A stretch of 32,301 bases of DNA from Acidobacteriota bacterium. Its GTDB lineage: Bacteria; Acidobacteriota; Blastocatellia; Pyrinomonadales; Pyrinomonadaceae. A model generated the notes under the pieces. It did no database searches. It was given only the letters and a program-made list of their open reading frames with translations, and was not told where the DNA came from. Positions 1 to 8,080 of this stretch are shown here, piece after piece. The stretch is from positions 1 through 32,301 of the forward strand of contig JAIVJJ010000246.1 of the NCBI GenBank assembly GCA_020200095.1, in the 5' to 3' direction. The position numbers were made by a program, and so were the translations under genes. Position 1 is the stretch's first letter, and each line of letters starts with the position of its first letter.

Positions 1-1
1 T

Positions 2-259
2 CTTAAAACTAGCCGCTTGATTGCGCGTCGGAGTTTGGCGCAGAAATTTTGCGACGCCGGTTTGGTGAAAATAAATGATTTTACTGCAAAATCTTCGCGC
101 GATGTAAAATCAGGTGATAAAATAGAAATAAAAAAGAGCAACCGCTTAACAAAAATCCGCATTCTCGAAATCCCCGCCAAAAAACAAGTTTCCCGTCAAG
201 ATGCCGATAAACTTTACGAAATCATTTCGGAAGAAATTTTGGAAGACGATTTAATATAG
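2..259 (+). CDS. S4-domain RNA-binding protein (Hsp15-like), 5' end outside window
   Basis: The reading frame is open from base 2 to the TAG at 257-259. The first codons read LKTSRLIARRSLAQKF, which is the start of an S4 fold (usual pattern: R-L-D-K-W-L-x-x-S-R-L-x-x-x-R-S-x-A). A TTG at 17-19 is therefore an internal Leu, not a start, and the true start lies upstream of the window. The later CDAGLVKIN and SGDKIEIK match the second half of the S4 fold, where a beta hairpin contacts structured RNA. Small one-domain members (Hsp15/RqcP types) bind 23S rRNA or stalled 50S subunits. The lysine-rich tail fits RNA binding. Family assignment is firm; the exact role cannot be given from this fragment. 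Confidence 0.8.
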   Translation, partial: LKTSRLIARRSLAQKFCDAGLVKINDFTAKSSRDVKSGDKIEIKKSNRLTKIRILEIPAKKQVSRQDADKLYEIISEEILEDDLI

Positions 260-307
260 TGCTAAGCGGTAAATGAAAAATCCGTTTGTTACTCATCACT
301 TAGCACT
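258..307. repeat. period-7 repeat tract that also forms a 9-bp hairpin
   Basis: AGTGCTAAG at 258-266 is inverted at 299-307 (CTTAGCACT). Read on the minus strand, the right part has 7-nt periodicity (GGTAAGT, GCTAAGT, GATGAGT). It overlaps the stop codon of the S4 gene and fills most of the gap to the convergent membrane-protein gene. It could act as a weak terminator, but there is no clean T-tract. It resembles the other heptamer tracts at 931-988 and 1100-1127. Confidence 0.5.
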
Positions 308-318
308 TACCACTATTT

Positions 319-1128
319 CTATTTTTCTTCGCTTAATACGGGCGGAACCAAAAACAACCCTATCAGATAAAAAATCAGCGTAAAGAACTGAATATAACCC
401 GTTCCTACCGCGAATCTCGGTAAATCTAGCAAATATGTAAATGCTTCTTTCGTCGGATTTTGAAAAATTCCCTGCCACCAGCTTTCGCTTGCCGGCGCGG
501 TTAAATTCGCCAAAAGTAGGTATTTTACGACAAATGCCAAACCGAATAACCCGCCCAAACTCTTAAGTAGTTTTTTTGTTTCAAATTCGGCAAAAAGATT
601 GTTCCAGAGCGTCCAGAAAAAACAAAACGCGATGACCCAAAACGGCAAACCGCTTTCGGGCAAAAGCGCATTAAAAACTTGCGTTGAAGCGGCAAAAAGC
701 GTGAGCAAAACAGTAGCGTTGGCGACATTTTTCAATGTTGAAAAATTTTCCGAAAACCAGCCTTCAAAACGAATCAAATTGGCGCGAAAAAAAAGAATTA
801 GTAAAACTGTTGCGAAAATCAGACATACAAGCGGCGGTTTAAGAAACAAAAAATCACTCGTTTGAGCGCCTAAACGTAAACCGCCAAGTAAAGCGACTGT
901 CAGAAAAATAAAAGGCAAAAACAGGTAATTGAGGATTGTTGATTGCCGATTGGAGATTTGTGCACTATCCTTTGTCCTTTGTCCTTTATTTTCGATTGAT
1001 AGTTTGTTTTTTTGTTCAATCGCTACTTCTTCTCCGTCGGAAACTTCTAACAATTCTCCATCAATGATTGATAGTTCGCCTGAAATATCTTCTTCGATTT
1101 TGGACTTTGGACTTTGGACTTTGGACAT
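319..1128 (-). CDS. multi-pass membrane protein, unknown function
   Basis: A 269-residue protein with a charged N-terminal tail of about 65 residues and about six hydrophobic helices, near residues 68-90, 97-117, 135-155, 162-182, 190-210 and 240-262. I recognise no catalytic motif and cannot name a family. It starts 3 bp after the stop of the upstream TPR-like gene (stop at 1132), so the two are probably cotranscribed. The N-terminal tail is unusual: much of it is encoded by heptanucleotide repeats (GTCCAAA copies at the start codon, then AAGGACA and CAATC-type units), giving SKVQSPKSK and KGQRTKDSAQISNRQST. That part probably has no conserved function, and the true start could lie further inside. 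Confidence 0.65.
   Translation of the reverse strand: MSKVQSPKSKIEEDISGELSIIDGELLEVSDGEEVAIEQKNKLSIENKGQRTKDSAQISNRQSTILNYLFLPFIFLTVALLGGLRLGAQTSDFLFLKPPLVCLIFATVLLILFFRANLIRFEGWFSENFSTLKNVANATVLLTLFAASTQVFNALLPESGLPFWVIAFCFFWTLWNNLFAEFETKKLLKSLGGLFGLAFVVKYLLLANLTAPASESWWQGIFQNPTKEAFTYLLDLPRFAVGTGYIQFFTLIFYLIGLFLVPPVLSEEK
931..988. repeat. heptanucleotide tandem repeats inside a coding region
   Basis: Four consecutive 7-mers of form NNNGATT (GAGGATT, GTTGATT, GCCGATT, GGAGATT) occupy 931-958. They are followed at 968-988 by TCCTTTG, TCCTTTG and TCCTTTA. Both tracts lie in the 5' part of the leftward membrane-protein gene and are translated. Confidence 0.85.
1100..1127. repeat. TTGGACT heptamer tandem repeat at a start codon
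   Basis: Three full TTGGACT units (1100-1106, 1107-1113, 1114-1120) and a fourth ending in A (1121-1127). The ATG of the leftward membrane-protein gene at 1128 is at the edge of the tract, so its first residues are repeat-encoded. Confidence 0.9.
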
Positions 1129-1131
1129 ATC

Positions 1132-1659
1132 TTATTTTCTTTCGCGCAAAACTTTGAGCGGATTAAAATCATCTGCTGTAATCTGCAAGCCTTGTTCGAG
1201 TTCGTTTTTCAATTCAACGGGTGTTTTTATTTGCAAATTTGCGTCGTCAGATTTGAAATTTTTATCAAGCGCGATGAGGCGATTTGTTTCTTCTAAACCT
1301 TGTTTGAAAAGCGCGTCGTCGTTTGAAATTCTGCCCCAACCCTGTCTGTAGTAACTATACGCGATATAAAATTGTGTTCGCGCATCACGTTTTTCAGGGT
1401 CGGCTTTTACAAAATTATCACGCGCGACGATAAAATTATCTTTTCTAAAAGCATCTAACCCTTCAGCGAATTTTGTTCTATCAATTTCGTAAGTTCCAAT
1501 CGCAACCTGCGTTTTAGTTGTTACGTTTTCTATTGTTGTTTGCGCTTTAGTCGAAACTTCCTCCAAAGTTCTCGGCTCTGCCCAGTAAAGCCAGGCGATA
1601 AATACGGTGTAGAATAAAGCTAAAATAATACTTAATACGTGGATGTGTTTTTCCTTCAT
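1132..1659 (-). CDS. TM-anchored TPR-like protein, unknown function
   Basis: A 175-residue protein with one N-terminal membrane helix (about residues 8-26), a short Thr/Val-rich linker, and a helical region in which FAEGLDAFRKDNFIVARDNFVKAD and the following RDARTQFYIAYSYYRQG look like a degenerate TPR pair. No catalytic residues are visible. It is the first gene of a leftward pair with the membrane protein at 319-1128 and shares a 188-bp divergent intergenic region with the TPR-thioredoxin gene starting at 1848. The Shine-Dalgarno sequence is weak (GAG upstream of the ATG). It probably scaffolds a membrane complex with its partner; that is inference only. Confidence 0.6.
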   Translation of the reverse strand: MKEKHIHVLSIILALFYTVFIAWLYWAEPRTLEEVSTKAQTTIENVTTKTQVAIGTYEIDRTKFAEGLDAFRKDNFIVARDNFVKADPEKRDARTQFYIAYSYYRQGWGRISNDDALFKQGLEETNRLIALDKNFKSDDANLQIKTPVELKNELEQGLQITADDFNPLKVLRERK

Positions 1660-1847
1660 TTTTACAATTTCTCGAATTTAGTTTGAAATAAGCGTTTGGC
1701 GATGTCAATCAAATTCGTTTTGTGTTGCATTTAAATCGCTTTTATCAAAACGCGAAAACTACAATAAAACTAAAGTCTTTTTGCAACAATTCTCGACAAA
1801 AATCGTGTGTTGTGCTAAATCTTGAACAATCCGCAGGAGTCTCTTTT

Positions 1848-3947
1848 ATGAAACGCACGTTTATTTTGATTACGCTCATCTTTCTGGCTTCCTTTGTTTC
1901 AAACGCACAATTGGTTAAAACTGAGCAAGACGCCCTCAAAAAAATAAAGGCGTTATATTTTGCACGCAATTACGAAAGCGGTGCGGAAATCGGTGAGCGG
2001 CTATCTCAAAAATTTCCCGACAACACGGAAATAAAGGCTTGGTTCCTCTTAAATATGGCTCGAGCGGGAAAACCAAAGGAAGCGGTTGATGTCGCGGAAA
2101 AATTGGTTGAAAAAAATAAAGAAGACATTTGGACTTTGTTTGCGCTTGCCAATGCTTATATTAGAAACGCTGAATTCGATAAAGCCTTGCCGATAAGCGA
2201 AAAACTACTTGCCTTCGCGCCTGAGAATGAAGAAATTATTTTACTTTATTCAAACGCTCTTTTAACCAAAAAAGAATACGCGAAGGCTTTGGATTTTTTG
2301 GACAAAAATGCTTCAAGAATAAACGATAAAGCTCGTTTGACCACACTGGAAGCCGAGCTTTTTTACCGCAAGAATGAAAAAGATAAAAGTTTCTCAACCT
2401 ACGCGCACGCCCGAAGACTTAATCCGAACGACGTTAACGCTTTTTACGCATCGGGCTTTTTTCTCAACAACGACAAGCGTTTCACTGAAGCCATACCGAT
2501 TCTAAAACGCGCTGTCGAGCTTTCACCAAGTGTTTTTCATATTCGTGAACAGTATTGGGAATCGCTTTATCAAGGACAACCGAAAAAAACCCAGGACCAG
2601 CGCAAAACGGAAGTTGCCGCCGACATAGACGCTTATTTGAAGGCGCGTCAGGCAACGCCAAAAATTTTGGAAGGCATCGTTTCTCAATATCGTAAACTTG
2701 AACTTTCGGCAAAACAAAAGGCAACCGAAGATGCTTTGCTGGCGAAATTTCCGCAAACCGCCGAAGCCGAAAAAATTGTTATGAACCGCCTGCGTAGATT
2801 CGACTATTACACCAAAGATAGAAAAATTGATGAACTAAAAAAAGCCGAATATGTAAAAAAGCAGTGGGAATTTATCAATCGCCCGCAGCATTTTAATCAA
2901 AGCTACGTCGGTGAAGTTTATACGAATCTACTTTACGTTCTGCGCGACGACAAAAAAGTTTCCGATGCGGAATACTTGAAAATAGCCGACCGCGCCGTAA
3001 AATTTGACGGATTAGATTTTGCTTCCCCATACCCAACGATTGCGTCGGGTTTAATTCAACGCGGATTATTTTCGGAAGCGGAAAAATTTGCCGAATCTGG
3101 ATTGAAAAAGTTTGATACGAAGCTAAGCGAGGCAAAAAAAGACGAGCAAAATATAGCTTATCTGGAATTTAGGGAAATACCGGATAGGGCAAGGATTTTG
3201 AATCTTATTGGAGAAGCATTGCTCAAACAGAAAAAATACGAAAAAGCTGAAAAGGCTTTGCTCGAATCAACTGAAACCTCCAAAGAATATAATTATGGAT
3301 TTAAACTTCTCGGGGAACTTTACGAAAACACGAATCAATTAGAAAAAGCCGAAGACTTTCATATTTCTTACTTTGCTTATATGAATTTGGAGAAGCCGAA
3401 TTATGATAGTTTGAAGAACATTTATCAAAAACGAAAAGGCAGCGCGGACGGATTTGAGAATTATCTGGAAAATGTTAAAAAAGTAGAAAAGACCAAACGC
3501 AGAGAGCTGGTCGTTTCCAAACGCAGCAAAGAACCGAAAGATTTAGTTGCTTTTAACCTGAAGACGCTTGACGGAAAATCTTTTTCGTCCGACGATTTAA
3601 AGGGAAAGGTTGCCGTTATTAACATCTGGGCGACGTGGTGCGGACCGTGTGTGAAGGAAATGCCCGAATTACAGCAGCTTTACAAAAAATATCAAGCCGA
3701 CAAAGATGTCGCCGTGATAACCATTGACAGTTTGGAAGAACTTGCAACAATCAAAAAATTTATGGCTGATAAAAAGTATGACTTTCCCGTTCTGTTAAGT
3801 GGAGATTATTTTTCGACTGTTCCCGTAAATGCTTATCCGACTACTTGGTTTATTGATAAGCAGGGAAAAATTGCTTACACGAAAATCGGTTACAGCAAAA
3901 ATTTGCTGGAAGAATTCGATTGGCGAATTGAAGAATTAAAAAGGTAG
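1848..3947 (+). CDS. secreted TPR-repeat protein with C-terminal TlpA/thioredoxin domain
   Basis: The frame is open from 1722, but the ATG at 1848 is preferred. It is preceded by GCAGGAG and begins a clear Sec signal peptide (residues 1-21, ending SNAQ). The 699-residue product has a long helical TPR region (about residues 25-550; for example EYAKALDFLDKNAS and KYEKAEKALLESTE). It ends in a TlpA-like thioredoxin fold from about residue 567 with WCGPC (Cys598 and Cys601) and the cis-Pro loop AYPTTW (Pro664). TlpA domains are periplasmic thiol-disulfide oxidoreductases that reduce partner proteins. Fusion to TPRs suggests that the partner is held by the repeats. It is followed after 38 bp by a TonB-C-like gene. 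The domain calls are strong; the substrate is unknown. Confidence 0.85.
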   Translation: MKRTFILITLIFLASFVSNAQLVKTEQDALKKIKALYFARNYESGAEIGERLSQKFPDNTEIKAWFLLNMARAGKPKEAVDVAEKLVEKNKEDIWTLFALANAYIRNAEFDKALPISEKLLAFAPENEEIILLYSNALLTKKEYAKALDFLDKNASRINDKARLTTLEAELFYRKNEKDKSFSTYAHARRLNPNDVNAFYASGFFLNNDKRFTEAIPILKRAVELSPSVFHIREQYWESLYQGQPKKTQDQRKTEVAADIDAYLKARQATPKILEGIVSQYRKLELSAKQKATEDALLAKFPQTAEAEKIVMNRLRRFDYYTKDRKIDELKKAEYVKKQWEFINRPQHFNQSYVGEVYTNLLYVLRDDKKVSDAEYLKIADRAVKFDGLDFASPYPTIASGLIQRGLFSEAEKFAESGLKKFDTKLSEAKKDEQNIAYLEFREIPDRARILNLIGEALLKQKKYEKAEKALLESTETSKEYNYGFKLLGELYENTNQLEKAEDFHISYFAYMNLEKPNYDSLKNIYQKRKGSADGFENYLENVKKVEKTKRRELVVSKRSKEPKDLVAFNLKTLDGKSFSSDDLKGKVAVINIWATWCGPCVKEMPELQQLYKKYQADKDVAVITIDSLEELATIKKFMADKKYDFPVLLSGDYFSTVPVNAYPTTWFIDKQGKIAYTKIGYSKNLLEEFDWRIEELKR

Positions 3948-3985
3948 AGTTTTAGCATTATTTAAAGGCGGTAAAATCTATTAAT

Positions 3986-4921
3986 ATGAAAAACAAATTT
4001 ATCTTGACGCTATTCGGTATCGTTTTATTTTCAACTTTAATCAACGCGCAGAATCAAACCGCGGATTGGATTCGTGTGCAAAGCGACAATGGTGAATTTT
4101 CGATTGAAGTTCCAGCCGAATATGGATTTTTTGCCGATAAAGATGGATTTTCGGTTTCCTTCAACTCAGGTACATATTTTCTCCAGCAAATGAAAATGCT
4201 AAACGCTTTTCGTGAAAAAACTTTGATCAGCGTTGAAAGCTACCGAGCAAACAAAAGCGCCTTAGATATCATTCGTGAACGTGACAATTTTAGGAAAGAA
4301 GGTGAATCTTCAGAAATAAAACGGGGAGATTTCCGCATTAAGCAAATTGTCATGAGAAACAACGGCGTTTACAGTGTCCGCCAATATTTTAATTCGAAAA
4401 ATTACGTTTATATTTTGACTGCCGCCTCGCGTAACAGTGAAACCCCGACGCTCCGACGTTTTTTGGATTCATTGATCTTTAAATTTACTGATTCAAAAAC
4501 AAATCAAGCGACGCCCTCTGAACCACAAGTCAAAACAGTTTTAATTTCCGCATTAAAATTAACCGCAATTGAAATTGACACCAATCTAAAACCATTGCCA
4601 AAGCCAGATAATTCAGCCAAAGATTTAGCAGTCCCGACAACTAAAGTTGAAAATTCTCAGCCGGTCGTTATTTTATACAAACCGCCGCCTTCGTTTACAG
4701 AAGCCGCGCGGATGACCCGTGAACAAGGTGTAATTCGGCTGCGCCTTGATTTTTCGCGTGATGGTTATATTTCGAAGATTGCAATTTTGAATTCATTAAA
4801 AGAAGGCTTGCTCAGGCAGGGGGTTTTTGCCGCGCTCAGAATCAAGTTTCTTCCACAGGAAAAAGACGGCGAACCGCAGACCGTGACTAAGGTGGTTGAA
4901 TATAGTTTCGACATTTACTAA
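3986..4921 (+). CDS. secreted protein with C-terminal TonB-C-like domain (copy 1)
   Basis: 311 residues with a Sec signal peptide (1-21, ending INAQ). The N-terminal part (about 25-170, starting [16 protein letters not shown]) resembles domains that follow a signal and end in FLDSLIFKF, as in PsbP/DUF-type lipid- or ligand-binding folds; I cannot name it securely. The last 85 residues match the TonB C-terminal fold ([47 protein letters not shown]). Unlike classical TonB it has no uncleaved membrane anchor or proline-rich spacer, so it probably does not transduce energy in the usual way. A paralog with the same architecture lies at 6447-7298, across the amidohydrolase pseudogene. Confidence 0.7.
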   Translation: MKNKFILTLFGIVLFSTLINAQNQTADWIRVQSDNGEFSIEVPAEYGFFADKDGFSVSFNSGTYFLQQMKMLNAFREKTLISVESYRANKSALDIIRERDNFRKEGESSEIKRGDFRIKQIVMRNNGVYSVRQYFNSKNYVYILTAASRNSETPTLRRFLDSLIFKFTDSKTNQATPSEPQVKTVLISALKLTAIEIDTNLKPLPKPDNSAKDLAVPTTKVENSQPVVILYKPPPSFTEAARMTREQGVIRLRLDFSRDGYISKIAILNSLKEGLLRQGVFAALRIKFLPQEKDGEPQTVTKVVEYSFDIY

Positions 4922-4933
4922 AAAACAAAAATT

Positions 4934-6405
4934 ATGAAAATCAAAATTTTACCTCTTTTGGCGGCAATTTTATGTTTGTCGTTTTCGACATTCGCGCAAA
5001 ATTTAACGGCGGATTTCTGGAAGGCGGTTTTCAGCTTTCGGCGGTTGATTTGCGCGACGCCAAATCGCCCGAAGAATTTGTGCGAAGAATAAAGGAATTT
5101 GCGGCGAAGCAACCGAAAGGTCGGTGGATTTTGGGCGGCAAATGGGATCACGAAAATTGGACGCCAAACAATTTGCCAACCAAAGAATTGATTGATGCGG
5201 CGACGCCCGAAAATCCGGTTTTTATTGACCGTCTGGACGGACATATGGCGCTGGCAAACAGTCTGGCTTTGAAACTTGCTGCTGTCACGAAAGATACAAA
5301 AGAAGTTGAAGGCGGTTTAATTGTGCGTGATGCAAACGGAAATCCGACCGGCGTTTTGAAAGACGCGGCGATGGTTTACGTTAACAAGGTTATTCCCGAA
5401 TTTTCGTTTGAGCAAAAACTCGAAGCCGGGCAAGCCGCCACCAATTATGCCGCAAGTTTGGGCGTCACGAGCGTGCAGGATATGTCGGCGGGAAACGATG
5501 TCGGCGTTTATCAAGAGTTAATGCGGCAAGGAAAGTTGAAAACACGGGTTTACGCCGTTTCACCGCTTCCTGATTGGCAAAGATTGGGAAGAGCGGGCGT
5601 TCGGACCGCGTTCGGCGGCGAAATGCTGCGTATCGGCGGTTTGAAAGGCTATTCGGACGGAAGTTTGGGTTCGACGACGGCTTGGTTTTTTGAACCATAT
5701 TTAGATGACCCGAAATCAACCGGTTTGCCTTCGGACGAGATTCCGAAAATGTATGAAAATGTTTTGAAGGCTGATAAAGCGGGTTTGCAGGTGATGGTTC
5801 ACGCCATCGGCGATAAAGCAAACGATACGATGCTTTCCACTTTTGAGCGTGTAACAAAGGAAAACGGCACAAAGGATAGGCGCTTTCGCATCGAACACGC
5901 GCAACACATCCGAATGGATGACATCAAACGCTTTGGACAATTAAAAGTTACTGCCTCGATGCAGCCGTTTCACGCGATTGACGATGGGCGATGGGCTTGG
6001 AAACGCATTGACAAAAAGCGTTTGAGGGGAACTTATGCATTCCGCACATTGCTTGATACCGGCGCGGTTTTGGCTTTTGGAACGGACTGGGCAGTCGCGC
6101 CGCTTAATCCGATGCTTGGCGTTTACGCAGCGGTTACGCGCCGGACTTTGGACGATAAAAATCCGAACGGCTGGATTCCCGAACAAAAAATATCGGTTGA
6201 AGAAACCGTTCGCGCTTACACTTCAGGTTCGGCTTATGCGGAATTTCAAGAAAATGTGAAAGGCACGATTACGCCCGGAAAATTAGCCGATTTGGTGATT
6301 TTGTCGGACGATATTTTCACGATAAGTCCGAATAACATCGATAAAACGAAAGTTTTAACAACCGTGTTGGACGGAAAAGTCATCTATGAAATTGCGAGTA
6401 AGTAA
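4934..6405 (+). pseudogene. amidohydrolase (YtcJ/Amidohydro_3 type) broken by an internal deletion
   Basis: An ATG at 4934 opens a good signal peptide ([13 protein letters not shown]...STFAQNLTA) in one frame, which then stops at 5090-5092. The enzyme body continues in another frame from about 5003 ([21 protein letters not shown]) to 6405. It keeps [16 protein letters not shown], the His of [31 protein letters not shown] and the terminal GKLADLVIL strand. Missing is the usual stretch of roughly 70-90 residues between signal peptide and body, including the HxH metal ligands of the D-x-H-x-H motif. A deletion with frameshift explains this. A start at the ATG 4972 would give 477 residues but without a signal peptide or HxH, so I expect an inactive product. 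An assembly error is the alternative. Confidence 0.75.
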
Positions 6406-6446
6406 CCGAGAATTTGTTTAATTTTCACTGCTTGAAGAATGATTTT

Positions 6447-7298
6447 ATGAGAAGAATTTTTATATTATGGGTAATTCTATTTCTGCCATCAATCTTTTTT
6501 GCGCAAGTCGAAAATATACAATGGACAAGGATTGAAAGCCCTAAGAGTGATTTATCGTTTGCAGTTCCGCCGAATTTTTTAATTGATAACGAAGACGGAG
6601 AGTATCGGGCGATTGCTTTTCACGATGAAGCGATGATGCGAGTTAGCATTCAGGAAACGGGTAGTGCTAAAGCTCGTATAAAAGAGATGCGCCAATTTCC
6701 TCCTCGCAACGCCGATGTTAAAGTTTCCCGCTTTACGCTTGGCGACTTTATCGGTGATTTTTACATAGACGAAAAAGACGAAGGATTTATGATGTCAATT
6801 TATGTAGCTTCCTCTAAAGCGTTTTATACGATAACTGCATCATCTAAACATCCGAAAAATCCCGTGGTGGACAATTTTCTTTACTCAATCAGATTAGATA
6901 ACCGAATTTCAATAGCCTCCTTAAAAACAAGTTCGATTATTTTGGAAGCGTTAAAAAAGAAAGACGCCGCAAAAGTAAAAGCGAAATACGATTTAGCCAA
7001 TAAAGAAAAGCTGGAGGACAATACAAAATACTCACGCCCATTGATTATACTTCGCAAACCGCGAGCGAGTTATACTGATTCGGCAAGGCAGAGCGCTGTT
7101 CAAGGAACTGTTAAACTTAAAGTTCTCTTTCGGGCGAACGGCGAGGTCGGCGATATAACCGTTATGTCCAAGCTCGGTCAAGGACTGGATGACAGCGCGG
7201 TTAATGTTGCCCGCAAAATAAAGTTTTTACCAGCAGAAAGCGATGGTAAACTCGTTGATGCAATCAGATTTATCGAATATAGTTTTACCATCTATTAA
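6447..7298 (+). CDS. secreted protein with C-terminal TonB-C-like domain (copy 2)
   Basis: The frame is open from 6414, but the ATG at 6447 begins a proper signal peptide (MRRIFILWVILFLPSIFFAQ), giving 283 residues. The architecture is that of the protein at 3986-4921. The N-terminal domain begins WTRIESPKSDLSFAVPPNF and ends near FLYSIRLD. A charged linker follows, then a TonB-C-like domain (LRKPRASYTDSARQSAVQG, VKLKVLFRANGEVGDI, IKFLPAESDG, IEYSFTIY). Divergence between the copies is large, so the duplication is old. No transmembrane anchor remains after signal cleavage. The TonB-C fold is confident from the motif order; the role is unknown. Confidence 0.7.
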   Translation: MRRIFILWVILFLPSIFFAQVENIQWTRIESPKSDLSFAVPPNFLIDNEDGEYRAIAFHDEAMMRVSIQETGSAKARIKEMRQFPPRNADVKVSRFTLGDFIGDFYIDEKDEGFMMSIYVASSKAFYTITASSKHPKNPVVDNFLYSIRLDNRISIASLKTSSIILEALKKKDAAKVKAKYDLANKEKLEDNTKYSRPLIILRKPRASYTDSARQSAVQGTVKLKVLFRANGEVGDITVMSKLGQGLDDSAVNVARKIKFLPAESDGKLVDAIRFIEYSFTIY

Positions 7299-7372
7299 GA
7301 GAAATACTTTGCTTTAGAGAAGTTTTTCAACACCCAAGTTTATAAGAAATTCAAGAGGAGATTTTTAATAAA

Positions 7373-7900
7373 ATGAAAAAAATTTTAAGTTTAATAATTT
7401 TTAGTTTGTTCCTCGCGGGCGCGGGCTTTGCTCAAGAAAAAACGGGCGAGATGTCGCACAAAAAGCCGACCGATGCGGACAAAGCTGCGAGTTTTGACGC
7501 AAACGGTAAAATTAAGCGCGGTGAAATGCTTGGCAGTGCAAAAATAGTTTCATTGGCAAAAGCCTTGAAAAAGCCAAATAAATACGCCGGTAAAACTGTT
7601 CTAGTCGAAGGCATTATCATTCGCTCGTGCAAAATGGAAGGCTGCTGGATGGAACTTGCTCCGAACAAGGACGCTAAATCCGTTCGCGTAAAAATGAAAG
7701 ACCACGCTTTTTTTATTCCGCTTGACGCCGCGGGAATGCAGGCAAAGGTTGAAGGTAAATTTTCGGTAAAAACTTTGAGCAAGGCTGAGGTTGACCATTT
7801 AATCAACGAGGACGGCGCAAAATTTGACAATCGTAACACTGACGGGACTGTAACGGAAATCGCTTTTGAAGCAACAGGCGTTGAATTGACCAAAAAATAA
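7373..7900 (+). CDS. DUF4920 secreted protein
   Basis: 175 residues starting at an ATG preceded by GAGGAG. Residues 1-20 are a signal peptide ending GFAQ. The central part matches the DUF4920 pattern: KTVLVEGIIIRSCKMEGCWMEL, followed by VRVKMKDHAFFIPLDAAGMQAKVEG. This is probably an OB-like beta barrel, and the two cysteines of CKMEGC may bind metal. DUF4920 proteins are periplasmic and uncharacterised. The gene ends the rightward run and is followed by a strong bidirectional terminator. Confidence 0.75.
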   Translation: MKKILSLIIFSLFLAGAGFAQEKTGEMSHKKPTDADKAASFDANGKIKRGEMLGSAKIVSLAKALKKPNKYAGKTVLVEGIIIRSCKMEGCWMELAPNKDAKSVRVKMKDHAFFIPLDAAGMQAKVEGKFSVKTLSKAEVDHLINEDGAKFDNRNTDGTVTEIAFEATGVELTKK

Positions 7901-8015
7901 CACAGTAATAAATCAACGTATTTCACACAGAGACGCAAAGAATGTCAGATAAACGTAAATAAATGATTTAAGTAGAATAATAATCGAAAGCCTATTTAAG
8001 TTGAAGGTTTGAAAC

Positions 8016-8065
8016 AATAGAAAAGGGTGAATTGTTAAGTTATTAACAATTCACCCTTTTCTATT
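8016..8065. terminator. bidirectional Rho-independent terminator, 23-bp perfect stem
   Basis: Bases 8016-8038 are perfectly inverted at 8043-8065 around a 4-nt GTTA loop. The stem core is AGAAAAGGGTGAATTG. A-rich and T-rich ends give a U-tract in both directions. It separates the convergent DUF4920 (+) and transglycosylase (-) genes. Confidence 0.9.
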
Positions 8066-8080
8066 TCTATTAACAATTAA

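Noticed and set aside
599-865. Plus-strand ORF antisense to the membrane-protein gene
   Set aside because: It lies wholly opposite a gene with clear hydrophobic helices and has no ribosome binding site or recognisable domain.
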